Made by a program: the position numbers and the translations under genes. The notes beneath the pieces are model-generated. The model was given only the letters and a program-made list of their open reading frames with translations. It did not search any database and was not told the origin of the DNA. DNA of 47,613 bases from Coriobacteriaceae bacterium AF08-21 (lineage in GTDB: Bacteria > Actinomycetota > Coriobacteriia > Coriobacteriales > Coriobacteriaceae): NCBI GenBank assembly GCA_027687465.1, contig JAQCQR010000019.1:1-47613 (forward strand). Direction: 5' to 3'. Positions 10,884-17,936 of this stretch are shown here, piece by piece. Within the stretch, counting starts at the first letter, position 1. Each line of letters starts with the position of its first letter.

Positions 10884-12014
10884 TTAGCATCCCATCTCCG
10901 CCAGAGCTCTGGCGTAGTAGTCCTGTAGCCGCGACGCCTCGGCTCGAGAATCAAAGCCAGCAGCAATGCACTCGTCACTGCGCGAAGTGCGCTCCTTCAT
11001 ACAGATGAAGGAAGCGCTTATCTTCTTGGCCCACTCCTCGGCGCCATCGGCCAGAGGCAGAAAGTGCCCAAGCTCACAGAACGATGCCTCGGGCGTGATT
11101 TCACTTGAGAAGAACACGTCGGCGCCAGCGCACTGGGCCTCCAGACCCACCACGGGCAGTCCTTCGTATAGGCTCGGCAGCAGGAAGCAATCCATCGCTT
11201 GGTAAAACCCGACGATATCCTCCTTGCGACCAAGGTAAATTACGCGATCGGCGAAGCCGTTACTGTCCATGTAGGCGAGCATCTGTTCCCTGTACTCGCC
11301 ATCGCCTATGAGCAGAAACTTCGCCTTGCAGTTGAGCTTGCACAGCTCCCCAACGATCTCCAACAGGAACATGGGGTTCTTCTGCGCAGCGAATCGTCCG
11401 ATAAACCCCGCCAGCAATTCATCGTCGGCAACGCCCAGTTCTGTTCGCGTCCTAGTCCGAAGCGCGGGATCGAAAGAGTTTTTGCGCGAATCGATGGCTG
11501 TCTTGAAGACATCAACCTTACCCGCGTCGAATAGTGTGTCGCCAAACTGCCAACGGCCGCAGTCCTCGCCGCAGGACATGAAGTGCGTTGCGTAAAGCTT
11601 AGAGAACCTGCGAAGAATTAGTTTGAGAACAGTCTTGGGCTCACGCTCGTTGGCCATAGAGAGGCTCTCGGAGATGCGAACGGGGATGCCGCACTTCTTT
11701 CCCACCCGCAACGGAAACAGGTTCATTGTGCTGTTATAAGCATGCAACACGTCGAACCGCTCTCGTTTGAACACATCGGTCATGTCGGACATGTTCTTAA
11801 CTATGTTCTGGTAGGGCGAGATGATATGAACGCGCCCGCCATGAGCCTCGATCTCCTCGGTCGGCACGGCGTTGGAGTCGGAGTCGCAGATGAAGTGAAC
11901 CTCGACCTCTGCCGGGTCGAAATTCAGGAAATACTGCATAGACAGCGTTTTCTTACCACCCGAATTCATCTTGCCCTCGATGAACGCAACCTTGATGGGA
12001 CGCTTTTCACCCAT
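10884..12014 (-). CDS. Glycosyltransferase family 4 (GT-B fold)
   Basis: A 376-residue retaining glycosyltransferase similar to EpsF-type exopolysaccharide enzymes. The N-terminal domain includes KVAFIEGKMNSGGKKTLSMQ and FDVLHAYNS; the C-terminal domain has GFIGRFAAQKNP, FLLIGDGEYRE, VIYLGRKEDI and the donor-site stretch LLPSLYEGLPVVGLEAQ with the E-x7-E arrangement of GT4. It begins two bases after the aminotransferase stop and ends immediately before the GT2 start, within the same operon. Confidence 0.93.
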   Translation of the reverse strand: MGEKRPIKVAFIEGKMNSGGKKTLSMQYFLNFDPAEVEVHFICDSDSNAVPTEEIEAHGGRVHIISPYQNIVKNMSDMTDVFKRERFDVLHAYNSTMNLFPLRVGKKCGIPVRISESLSMANEREPKTVLKLILRRFSKLYATHFMSCGEDCGRWQFGDTLFDAGKVDVFKTAIDSRKNSFDPALRTRTRTELGVADDELLAGFIGRFAAQKNPMFLLEIVGELCKLNCKAKFLLIGDGEYREQMLAYMDSNGFADRVIYLGRKEDIVGFYQAMDCFLLPSLYEGLPVVGLEAQCAGADVFFSSEITPEASFCELGHFLPLADGAEEWAKKISASFICMKERTSRSDECIAAGFDSRAEASRLQDYYARALAEMGC

Positions 12015-12016
12015 TC

Positions 12017-13177
12017 CTAAGCCCCCGCATTCTCAAGGAAGAACTTTTTGGCGCAGTAAACGACATACTCGAAGTCTTCAAGCGACATGCCGTAATACAT
12101 TGGTAGGCGAACCAAGCGATCGGAATCAAGCGTGGTATGCTCATCCGTTCCGCTGAAGCGGCCGAATCGCTCACCCGCCGGAGCGGAATGCAGAGGAACA
12201 TAATGGAACACGCACCCCACGCCATGCTCCTTCATAAAAGAAATGAAGGAAGTACGAGCCTGCAGATCGCGCAGTTTAATATAGAACATGTGCGCATTGT
12301 GCTCACAGCCCTCGGGGACGTAGGGGAGCTCCAAAAAACCCCTCTCAGCAAGGGGCTCAAATGCAGCATAATAAGCACGCCATGTAGCTAGACGATTCTC
12401 GTTGATTTCGTCTGCGTGCTGGAGTTGCGCCCACAGATAAGCCGCGTTGAGCTCAGAGGGCAGGTAGCTTGAGCCGAAATCAACCCAGTTATATTTGGCT
12501 ACCTGGCCGCGGAAGAATTGAGCGCGGTTGGTGCCCTTCTCACGGATAATCTCCGCGCGATCGCAGTAAGCGGAATTGTTTATTGAGATGGCACCGCCTT
12601 CGCCCATCGAATAGTTCTTAGTTTCATGGAAGCTGTAACATCCGAAGTCGCCGATGGTGCCTAGGGCACGCCCTTTGTACGTTGCGATGACACCCTGGGC
12701 GGCATCCTCCACCACCAGCAGGTTATGGCGGCGGGCGATGTCCATGATGGTGTCCATCTCGCATGCGACGCCGGCATAATGCACGGGCACAATAACACGA
12801 GTACGATCGGTTATGGCGGACTCGATCTTTGTCTCATCGATATTCATAGTATCGGGGCGAATGTCGACGAAAACGAGCCTCGCGCCAGCAAGCACAAATG
12901 CCGTTGCTGTTGAAGTGAATGTAAACGAGGGGAGAATAACCTCATCGCCAGGTTTTAAATCGCAAAGAATTGCGGCCATCTCGAGGGCACTAGTACCACT
13001 CGTGGTCAGCAGAATCTTTTTGGAATCAAACCGTCCTTCAAGCCATTCGTTGCACTTCTTCGTAAATACACCATCGCCTGCAATCTTGTGGTTGACCTCA
13101 ACTGCCTGCTGGACAAACTGAATTTCATCTCCCACACAAGGAGGAACATTAAACGGTACTGTTTTGTTGCGAGACAT
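12017..13177 (-). CDS. wecE: dTDP-4-amino-4,6-dideoxygalactose transaminase (WecE/RffA type)
   Basis: A 386-residue PLP-dependent DegT/DnrJ/EryC1/StrS aminotransferase. Residue patterns track E. coli WecE closely over the whole length: PFNVPPCVGDE at the start, RPDTMNIDET, VPVHYAGVACEMDTIM, VVEDAAQGV, FHETKNYS with the PLP-binding Lys, REKGTNRAQFFRGQVAKY, and HNAHMFYIKLRD near the end. The predicted reaction is amination of dTDP-4-keto-6-deoxyglucose to dTDP-4-amino-4,6-dideoxy-D-galactose (dTDP-Fuc4N, unacetylated). RfbA and RfbB in the same operon make its substrate. No WecD-type acetyltransferase is visible. The similarity judgement is from memory of the family, not from an alignment run. 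Confidence 0.92.
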   Translation of the reverse strand: MSRNKTVPFNVPPCVGDEIQFVQQAVEVNHKIAGDGVFTKKCNEWLEGRFDSKKILLTTSGTSALEMAAILCDLKPGDEVILPSFTFTSTATAFVLAGARLVFVDIRPDTMNIDETKIESAITDRTRVIVPVHYAGVACEMDTIMDIARRHNLLVVEDAAQGVIATYKGRALGTIGDFGCYSFHETKNYSMGEGGAISINNSAYCDRAEIIREKGTNRAQFFRGQVAKYNWVDFGSSYLPSELNAAYLWAQLQHADEINENRLATWRAYYAAFEPLAERGFLELPYVPEGCEHNAHMFYIKLRDLQARTSFISFMKEHGVGCVFHYVPLHSAPAGERFGRFSGTDEHTTLDSDRLVRLPMYYGMSLEDFEYVVYCAKKFFLENAGA

Positions 13178-13211
13178 TATTTACACCTTTCAAATATTAG
13201 CGTTCCAGAAA

Positions 13212-13856
13212 TCAACGACCGGTTTTGGAATTGCCGAACATGGCTCCAAAAGTGCCTACGAAGCACTTCCAATCCATGCGGAAACAGCGATTGCGCACGT
13301 AGCAAAGCTCAATCTGTTGACGCAAGCCGCTCTCGAAGGTCGCGGCGTTGCGGTCGGTGGCCTGCCACAGGCCCGTGATGCCCGGGGTAACGCTCAGCAG
13401 CTCCTCCTTCTCCTCGTCGGAGAAGTGCTGCTCCAGTTCGTCGCGCGTGATAGGACGCGGGCCGATAACGGACAGGTCGCCCTTGAGCACGTTGAGGAAC
13501 TGCGGCACCTCGTCGATAGAGCACTTTCGGATGAACTGGCCCACCTTGGTGATGCGCGGGTCGTCGTCGACCTTGCGCTCGACCTCCCACTGGTGCAGTT
13601 GCTCGGGGCTCAGGTACTTGCGCACGTCGTTTGCATCGGGAACCATGCTGCGGAGCTTAAGCACGCGGATCACCCGGCCCCCCCTGCCCACGCGCTCCTG
13701 CGTGTAGACCGGGCAGCCCGGTGACTCCGCGCATATCGCGGCGCAGACACAGGCCATGGGAATCGCCAGCACCGCGGTGCACCCGGCGCTGAAGGCTATG
13801 TCGAATGTTCTCTTGCATATGCGGTAGAAGAGGGTCCCGGTAGGTTTCCTAGGCAT
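13212..13856 (-). CDS. Initiating sugar transferase (bacterial sugar transferase family), second copy
   Basis: A 214-residue polyprenyl-phosphate sugar-1-phosphate transferase of the WbaP/EpsL C-terminal-domain type. One N-terminal hydrophobic segment follows KRTFDIAFSAG; then VLKLRSM, DDPRITKVGQFIRK, SIDEVPQFLNVLKGDLSVIG with PRP, and TPGITGLWQATDR, which form the catalytic core. It would load the first sugar of the repeat unit on undecaprenyl phosphate at the inner membrane face. It follows a second enzyme of the same family by 41 bases. The two differ in many places (KCSIDEVPQF versus KHSIDEFPQF), so they are not a recent duplication. Confidence 0.93.
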   Translation of the reverse strand: MPRKPTGTLFYRICKRTFDIAFSAGCTAVLAIPMACVCAAICAESPGCPVYTQERVGRGGRVIRVLKLRSMVPDANDVRKYLSPEQLHQWEVERKVDDDPRITKVGQFIRKCSIDEVPQFLNVLKGDLSVIGPRPITRDELEQHFSDEEKEELLSVTPGITGLWQATDRNAATFESGLRQQIELCYVRNRCFRMDWKCFVGTFGAMFGNSKTGR

Positions 13857-13897
13857 GGGCTAGCACCCCGCCAACGGAAAAGTCTCGGGAAATGCCT

Positions 13898-14662
13898 CTA
13901 GCAGGCACCCCCCCCCGTTATCATTTCGACGACCGTGAGCGCCACGATCTTCAAGTCGGTGGCCACGCCACGCTTCGCGATATACTCCAAATCGCGGCGG
14001 ACCATGCCGTCAAAGTCGGTGTCGTTGCGGTCCGTAACCTGCCACCAGCCGGTGATACCGGGCTTGACGGCAAGGCGCTGCAGGTCGTACTCGGTGTACT
14101 CGGCCACCTCGTTGGGCAGCGGCGGGCGTGGGCCCACGACGGACATCTGGCCCAGGAACACGTTGAGGAACTGCGGGAACTCGTCGATGGAGTGCTTGCG
14201 GATGAACTTCCCGATCTTGGTGACGCGGGGGTCGTCCCTCATCTTGAACATGGCGCCGGCGATCTCGTTCTGTTCCTTGAGCTCGGAGAGGCGCTCGTCG
14301 GCGTCCCTGTACATGGAGCGGAACTTCCACATGCGGAAGGTGGACAGGCTGCCGTCGCGGTGGGTCTGGCCCACGCGGGTCTGGCTGTAGAAGGGGCAGC
14401 CTTCGCTCTCGAGGCGAATGGCCGCGGCGAGCACAAGGCTGGGGAACGCGATGAGGACGAGCGCGACACCGCTGAACACGATGTCGAACGTGCGCTTCAC
14501 GGCACGGTAGGCCAGGCGCGAGCGGTCCCAATCCATGATGGATTGAATGGCCTTGTAACGGCCGGCGCCCTCGCGCCGGTCCATGGCCTGAGCAATCAGC
14601 GCCGCCCCCACGGGCTCATCCGTTGCATTTTCTGTTTTATCCGACACGTTCTCTTCCAACAC
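13898..14662 (-). CDS. Initiating sugar transferase (bacterial sugar transferase family), first copy
   Basis: A 254-residue enzyme of the same family as its downstream neighbour. It has a 55-60 residue polar N-terminal extension, then KRTFDIVFSGVALVLIAF (the single membrane helix), MWKFRSMY, DDPRVTKIGKFIRK, HSIDEFPQFLNVFLGQMSVV with GPRPPLP, and KPGITGWWQVTDR. It is the first biosynthetic gene after loaP. The likely start is GTG 14662, with GGGAGG about 20 bases upstream and a small CCCCG-ACC-CGGGG hairpin in between. The last codons contain a run of nine G (plus-strand C9, 13908-13916). A one-base slip would replace the C-terminus MITGGGAC with a tail of about 15-20 residues. Confidence 0.93.
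   Translation of the reverse strand: MLEENVSDKTENATDEPVGAALIAQAMDRREGAGRYKAIQSIMDWDRSRLAYRAVKRTFDIVFSGVALVLIAFPSLVLAAAIRLESEGCPFYSQTRVGQTHRDGSLSTFRMWKFRSMYRDADERLSELKEQNEIAGAMFKMRDDPRVTKIGKFIRKHSIDEFPQFLNVFLGQMSVVGPRPPLPNEVAEYTEYDLQRLAVKPGITGWWQVTDRNDTDFDGMVRRDLEYIAKRGVATDLKIVALTVVEMITGGGAC
13908..13916. repeat. Homopolymer run of 9 C (G9 on coding strand)
   Basis: Nine consecutive C on the plus strand lie in the last codons of the first sugar transferase gene. Slippage by one base in either direction opens a longer C-terminal tail. With one G fewer, the frame runs into the start of the next gene. This is a possible phase-variable site. Confidence 0.85.
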
Positions 14663-14699
14663 TTCGTCCCCGGGTCGGGGATCCTCCCTGTTCTGTGTA

Positions 14700-14732
14700 G
14701 CGATCGCCTACAACTAGGCGATCGCCTTTTTA
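14700..14732. promoter_or_regulatory. Perfect 11-bp hairpin at the end of loaP, before the first glycan gene
   Basis: The arms GCGATCGCCTA (14700-14710) and TAGGCGATCGC (14715-14725) are perfectly complementary around a four-base loop. On the minus-strand transcript the hairpin covers the restored loaP stop and sits about 40 bases before the first sugar transferase. No U-run follows on the minus strand; a T-run follows only on the plus strand, where it would look like a terminator. LoaP proteins are known to bind an RNA hairpin in the leader of their target operon, and this is the obvious candidate here. That role is inferred. Confidence 0.55.
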
Positions 14733-15258
14733 AGGTTTCGCATGACGCGCTGCTCGGCTGAAAGCACGGCAAGGCCAACGCGCGTAGTTACGCGTCGGCC
14801 GCACAGGTCGAGCTCCAAATAAGCGTGCTCTTGCGTCTGTTAATGGTTTTGATAAGGCCTTCGTGGCCCAACAGCGGACCTGCCGTCACTACGACCTGGT
14901 CGCCATCCTTTAGGGCCTCGCTCATAGGCACCACGCGGTCTCCCCTATGCGTAAAGCCGCCAATAAGCTGGACCTCTTCTTTTGCCAGCGGCACAAACTG
15001 ACCGTCCTGGGATAGAACCCGGGCAAAGTCGTCCATGCGCAGCAGATACTGTTGCACGGTACGGGGATCTGCCGTATCGCAGATAAGGTAACCGGGAAAG
15101 AGCGGCTTGGTCGTATTGACCCATTCGCCGTGTACCTTGATCTCGGTTTGATATTGGGGATAAAAGAGCTCCTGCATGGCACCAGTCGGCACCACGCGCT
15201 CGATGCGCTTGCGCATTACGTCTTCGCGACCGTTAATGACCTGGATTACATACCACAC
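14714..15258 (-). CDS. loaP: LoaP-type NusG-like transcription antiterminator, apparently frameshifted near the C-terminus
   Basis: A specialised NusG paralogue expected to promote read-through of the long downstream polysaccharide operon. The NGN domain starts with WYVIQVINGRED and includes LFYPQYQ and PLFPGYLICD; the KOW motif is VVVTAGPLLGHEGLIKTINR. The best start is GTG 15258 (MWYVIQV), eight bases after AAGGGGG, rather than GTG 15267. As written the frame ends at 14788 with a non-typical tail (STLIWSSTCAADA). In the next frame the sequence continues as YLELDLCGRRVTTRVGLAVL and ends at TAG 14714-14716, exactly the last strands and tail expected for LoaP. One base appears to be missing around 14822-14830. 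Either the gene is truncated at about 157 residues or this is an assembly indel. Confidence 0.85.
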
Positions 15259-15273
15259 GAGCACCACCCCCTT

Positions 15274-15373
15274 GCTGTCTTACGTGTGGCTCACGGGGTT
15301 TGGGTATGGCTTCGCCAGGGCGCTTGTGCGCGAAGGCGCTCCATATTCAAACCCTGAGCCCAGTCAGACAAGC
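15274..15373 (-). promoter_or_regulatory. Structured leader (100-bp imperfect palindrome) before loaP
   Basis: Five nested complementary segments flank one centre: GCTGTCT/AGACAAGC, GGCTCA/TGAGCC, GGGTTT/AAACCC, TATGG/CCATA and CTTCGC/GCGAAG. On the minus-strand transcript they would fold into one long interrupted hairpin that ends just before the AAGGGGG ribosome site of loaP. It could regulate loaP expression or be a repeat element; the sequence alone does not decide. Confidence 0.5.
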
Positions 15374-15987
15374 ACGTGGCTCTGCCCCACCGTGAACGGT
15401 ATGTATAAATGCAGTTGCTAAAGACGCGGACGTGTATCGCAAAAAAGACCGCGACTCCAGCTGGCTGCGTGCGAGCCAGTCAAGCGGGTACAAAACTGTA
15501 CCGCACGCAAACAGCTAGAAGACTGCTACGCTTTGACACGCAAACTATTGAATGCATCTTTGAATTAACTCAATGCAAATAACGTCGCATGACTTCTTTA
15601 TTGGAGCTCGTGGTGTTTCTGGCACCGCCGTTACGGCCGGATGCTGATCGACCCTGCGCTTTATGGCTTACTGGAGCCGCGAGCACAGTTGAACTCATGT
15701 AACGTTAGGTATCCTAGCACAAGCTGATAGCGAAATTGATTTGGGCTGCGTTGGACAACATATCGTTCATTTGACGTGCTTAAGGGGGTTGTTTTGGGAT
15801 GTTGTTCACGTTGCTGCTGGTTATTAGGGTGCGAGCGGTGGTTAGGGATGCTCCTGAAGCAGAAATGGAACGTCGAGCTGCACTGGTAATTGCGTTTGTC
15901 TAACAAACTATGTACAGACATGGGAAATAAATTGTGCAACATTTTGTTGGCGTAGGTGGGGTTAGTGGCGTGTGGTGTTTTCGCATG
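15374..15987. other. Non-coding stretch between loaP and tRNA-Ala
   Basis: About 610 bases without a convincing gene on either strand; the frames here lack ribosome sites and give no recognisable protein. The loaP-operon promoter should lie in the right-to-left direction within or just left of this stretch. I see TATACA-like elements (near 15400 on the minus strand) but no good -35 partner. A short palindrome GGTACA-aaac-TGTACC (15487-15502), flanked by TGCGTGC/GCACGCA, may be a protein site or hairpin. The right half (about 15700-15960) is AT-richer and featureless to me. Confidence 0.5.
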
Positions 15988-16018
15988 AAAAAAGGCCTTC
16001 GGAATTCCGAAGGCCTTT
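15988..16018 (-). terminator. Intrinsic terminator of tRNA-Ala
   Basis: A near-perfect palindrome built on AAAGGCCTTCGG / CCGAAGGCCTTT (15991-16018) is followed on the minus strand by six T, directly downstream of the tRNA. Confidence 0.9.
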
Positions 16019-16028
16019 GCATTCACGA

Positions 16029-16104
16029 TGGTGGAGACGAGGGGGATCGAACCCCTGACCTCTTGACTGCCAGTCAAGCGCTCTCCCAGCTGAGCTACGC
16101 CCCC
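16029..16104 (-). tRNA. tRNA-Ala (anticodon GGC)
   Basis: A 76-nt cloverleaf including an encoded CCA end. The acceptor 5' strand GGGGGCG pairs with CGTCTCC through two G-U pairs, one of which is G3:U70, the alanine identity element. The D-arm TAGCTCAGCTGGGAGAGC, anticodon stem CTTGA/TCAAG with loop CTGGCAG (anticodon GGC) and T-arm AGGGGTTCGATCCCCCT are all present. It decodes GCC codons, very frequent in this GC-rich genome. It has its own promoter and terminator and stands alone. Confidence 0.97.
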
Positions 16105-16117
16105 GTGACGAGGTAGT

Positions 16118-16146
16118 ACTATAGGGGAAGATCTTCGGGGATGCAA
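16118..16146 (-). promoter_or_regulatory. Promoter of tRNA-Ala
   Basis: On the minus strand TTGCAT and TATAGT are separated by exactly 17 bases, ending 13 bases before the tRNA 5' end. The spacer contains the palindrome GAAGATCTTC. Confidence 0.75.
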
Positions 16147-16187
16147 GGGGGAATTTTGGATTGATTTTCCGCCTTACGGGTTTTCCT

Positions 16188-16240
16188 GGGACGGGGCAGA
16201 AATAATCACTCTTCGAGCGATTATTTCTATCCACCGTCCC
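16188..16240. repeat. Inverted repeat with GGGACGG/CCGTCCC ends downstream of thiN
   Basis: Outer arms GGGACGG (16188-16194) and CCGTCCC (16234-16240) enclose an inner stem GAAATAATC/GATTATTTC with a CTC-TTC-GAG tip. There is no T-run, so it is not a classic terminator. It lies between the end of thiN and the tRNA promoter and shares its GGGAC-type ends with other elements of the window. Confidence 0.7.
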
Positions 16241-16264
16241 GATAAAACCCTGATGCGATGGTCC

Positions 16265-16906
16265 CTACTTGTAAAGGTAAGCGATGGCGGTGCCGGTGTG
16301 GACTTCGATCTCTGCGGTGGATCGGACTATGTTGCTGATGCCGGTGTCGGCTAGTAGGGCTAGGAGGCTGTGATCTAGTTCCCACTCTAAGCCATGCTCG
16401 CTAACCTCGGTGTTGGGGGATATGGCGATGATGGAGAAGGTTTTGCCCTCGGCGCCCTCGATGGTCCAGGTCTCGTCCTGGTGCAGGATTCTGGCCGTCA
16501 CTTCGTCTTCTTCGATCCAGACGGGGGCGTCCGCATAGCCTGCCAATAGCCCTAACACAGACAGGGCCATATCCGGGCGGCCGCCCGTAGCGCAAGTCGC
16601 AACCACTTCGGCACCCTGCCAGCGACGGCGGACGGAATCGAGCGCCAGCGCCAGATCGGTATAGTCCTTGTACGGGTCATGGCGTTCAACTTCAAAGTCG
16701 GTGGCGGCATCGACCATCGCACGGCCTGCGTCGCTCACCGTATCGGCATCCCCTACATATACGTCGCAGCCAAGTCCCGCGCCCAGCAGCGCGTCGAGCC
16801 CTCGGTCCACGGCGACAACGTGGTCGCACTCCCCCGCCAGCTGGCGTAGCAGATCCGCGCTCGCCACCACGGGCGAGCCGCAGACCACTAATACCTTGCA
16901 AGCCAC
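16265..16906 (-). CDS. thiN: Thiamine pyrophosphokinase
   Basis: A 213-residue enzyme transferring pyrophosphate from ATP to thiamine to make thiamine diphosphate. The N-terminal part has VAVDRGLDALL and YVGDADTVSD (metal-binding GDxDS-like motif), then KDYTDLALAL. GGRPDMALSVLGLLA corresponds to the family's GGRxDH motif, with Met in place of the usual His or Gln. The C-terminal domain has the thiamine-binding ...GLEWEL...DTGISN pattern. The GTG start lies nine bases after the HAD gene; the two are probably co-transcribed. Confidence 0.88.
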   Translation of the reverse strand: MACKVLVVCGSPVVASADLLRQLAGECDHVVAVDRGLDALLGAGLGCDVYVGDADTVSDAGRAMVDAATDFEVERHDPYKDYTDLALALDSVRRRWQGAEVVATCATGGRPDMALSVLGLLAGYADAPVWIEEDEVTARILHQDETWTIEGAEGKTFSIIAISPNTEVSEHGLEWELDHSLLALLADTGISNIVRSTAEIEVHTGTAIAYLYK

Positions 16907-16915
16907 AGCCCTCGC

Positions 16916-17605
16916 CTAGCCCTCAAACGAAAGCACGCGGGCCAGATCCAGGTCCTCGTAGCTGTCGATAAAGATATCGCAGTTGGCGCGCACATCGTCG
17001 CGCTTCATGCGGCCGTGCGGGTCATAGATGCCAACGCGCTTAAAGCCTGCGACCCCAGAGCTCTTTAGGCCAAAGACGGCGTCCTCAAACACCCACGCGC
17101 GCTCAAACTTGTGCCCGTGGCGCTCCTCCAGGCGACGCAGCGCAAGTTCATACACATCGGAGAACTGTTTGGAGCGTCCTGCCTCACCCGTCGTGGTAAT
17201 AAACTCCATGTACGTGTCAAGCCCGGCTCCCGCTAGCGCAGACTTAACCAGCTCGGCCGGCGTGGACGTGGCAACGCACATGGCAATACCGGCCGCCTTC
17301 GCCTGCTCCAAAAACGTCAGCAGACCCTCGCGTGGCGGCACCTTAGAGTAGCCATCGATCAGAATGTCGCTCAGCTCGCGATACAGCTCCTCGCCATTCG
17401 CTCCAATGCCCCAGGTGTCGTGGTAGGCCTGGCACTCGTCCTCGAGCGACAAATGCTCAAACTGGGCAAAATCGTCGACCGTCACGTCAACACCGTGGCG
17501 GTGCAATAACTCGGGCTGGGCATAGGCCCAAACGGGGGTGCTATTAACCAGTGTTCCGTCGCAATCGAAAATAAAAGCAACACTTGGGGCAGCGATATGG
17601 TTCAT
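16916..17605 (-). CDS. HAD-superfamily phosphatase (beta-phosphoglucomutase-like)
   Basis: A 229-residue Mg-dependent phosphohydrolase or phosphomutase. Motif I is FIFDCDGTLVNS (nucleophile and acid Asp), motif II is CVATSTPAEL, the motif III Lys is near EAGRSKQFSD, and motif IV is VFEDAVFGLKSSGVAG. The helical cap after motif I places it in the subfamily of beta-phosphoglucomutase and sugar phosphatases. The start is taken as ATG 17605 because AAAGG lies seven bases upstream; a longer in-frame start at 17626 has no ribosome site. It is divergent from glgB and shares the intergenic operator region, which suggests, without proof, a sugar phosphate substrate. Confidence 0.85.
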   Translation of the reverse strand: MNHIAAPSVAFIFDCDGTLVNSTPVWAYAQPELLHRHGVDVTVDDFAQFEHLSLEDECQAYHDTWGIGANGEELYRELSDILIDGYSKVPPREGLLTFLEQAKAAGIAMCVATSTPAELVKSALAGAGLDTYMEFITTTGEAGRSKQFSDVYELALRRLEERHGHKFERAWVFEDAVFGLKSSGVAGFKRVGIYDPHGRMKRDDVRANCDIFIDSYEDLDLARVLSFEG

Positions 17606-17628
17606 AAACGAGCCTTTCGATGTCAAAT

Positions 17629-17714
17629 GGTAAACAACCTGCTAAAAACGTTTTACCAAACGTCAGCCTAACAGTTTTGAAGCCCTAATTGGTAAAACTG
17701 TCAAGAGTTTTACC
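17629..17714. promoter_or_regulatory. Cluster of GGTAAAAC operator-like sites between HAD gene and glgB
   Basis: Three related sites are visible: a half site GGTAAAC at 17629-17635; a LacI-type palindrome at 17641-17657 centred on AAAACGTTTT and ending in TTTTACC; and a perfect inverted repeat at 17691-17714 with arms GGTAAAACT and AGTTTTACC and a six-base spacer. The centre-CG palindrome is typical of LacI/GalR-family operators. Similar sites recur before the GH13-GH77 gene, pointing to one sugar-responsive regulator, whose gene is not in the window. Confidence 0.65.
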
Positions 17715-17936
17715 ATCGCAATTCTGCCAGTGGTATAAACATGGCGCTCGCCGATTAAACACCGCCGCAAATCCACTTTTCTCCATAAAAGTAACGAACA
17801 GGTGTTATCGTATTTCGTGCCGAAAGTTCCACCGAGCACGCGAGGTGGAACGAATCATAGAACTATCGCCGTCCCTTCGATTCGTGCAGCCTTGGACCTT
17901 TCGCATCTAGTCACCAAGGCAACACGCTGCCGCGTC
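17715..17936 (+). other. Likely 5' leader of glgB
   Basis: This stretch before the chosen glgB start holds two hairpins: GTTCCACC (17826-17833) with GGTGGAAC (17844-17851), and CGAATC (17851-17856) with GATTCG (17879-17884). A longer in-frame start at GTG 17802 would translate through the hairpins into a sequence unlike GlgB, so I treat it as untranslated. A TATAAA-like -10 is near 17734, without a convincing -35. Confidence 0.4.

Noticed and set aside
15661..16146. 161-residue minus-strand frame and the opposite 60-residue frame 15934-16116
   Set aside because: Both are translations through tRNA-Ala and its flanks; VAQLGERLTGSQEVRGSIPL-like and GDRTPDLLTASQALS-like peptides are well-known artefacts of tRNA genes.
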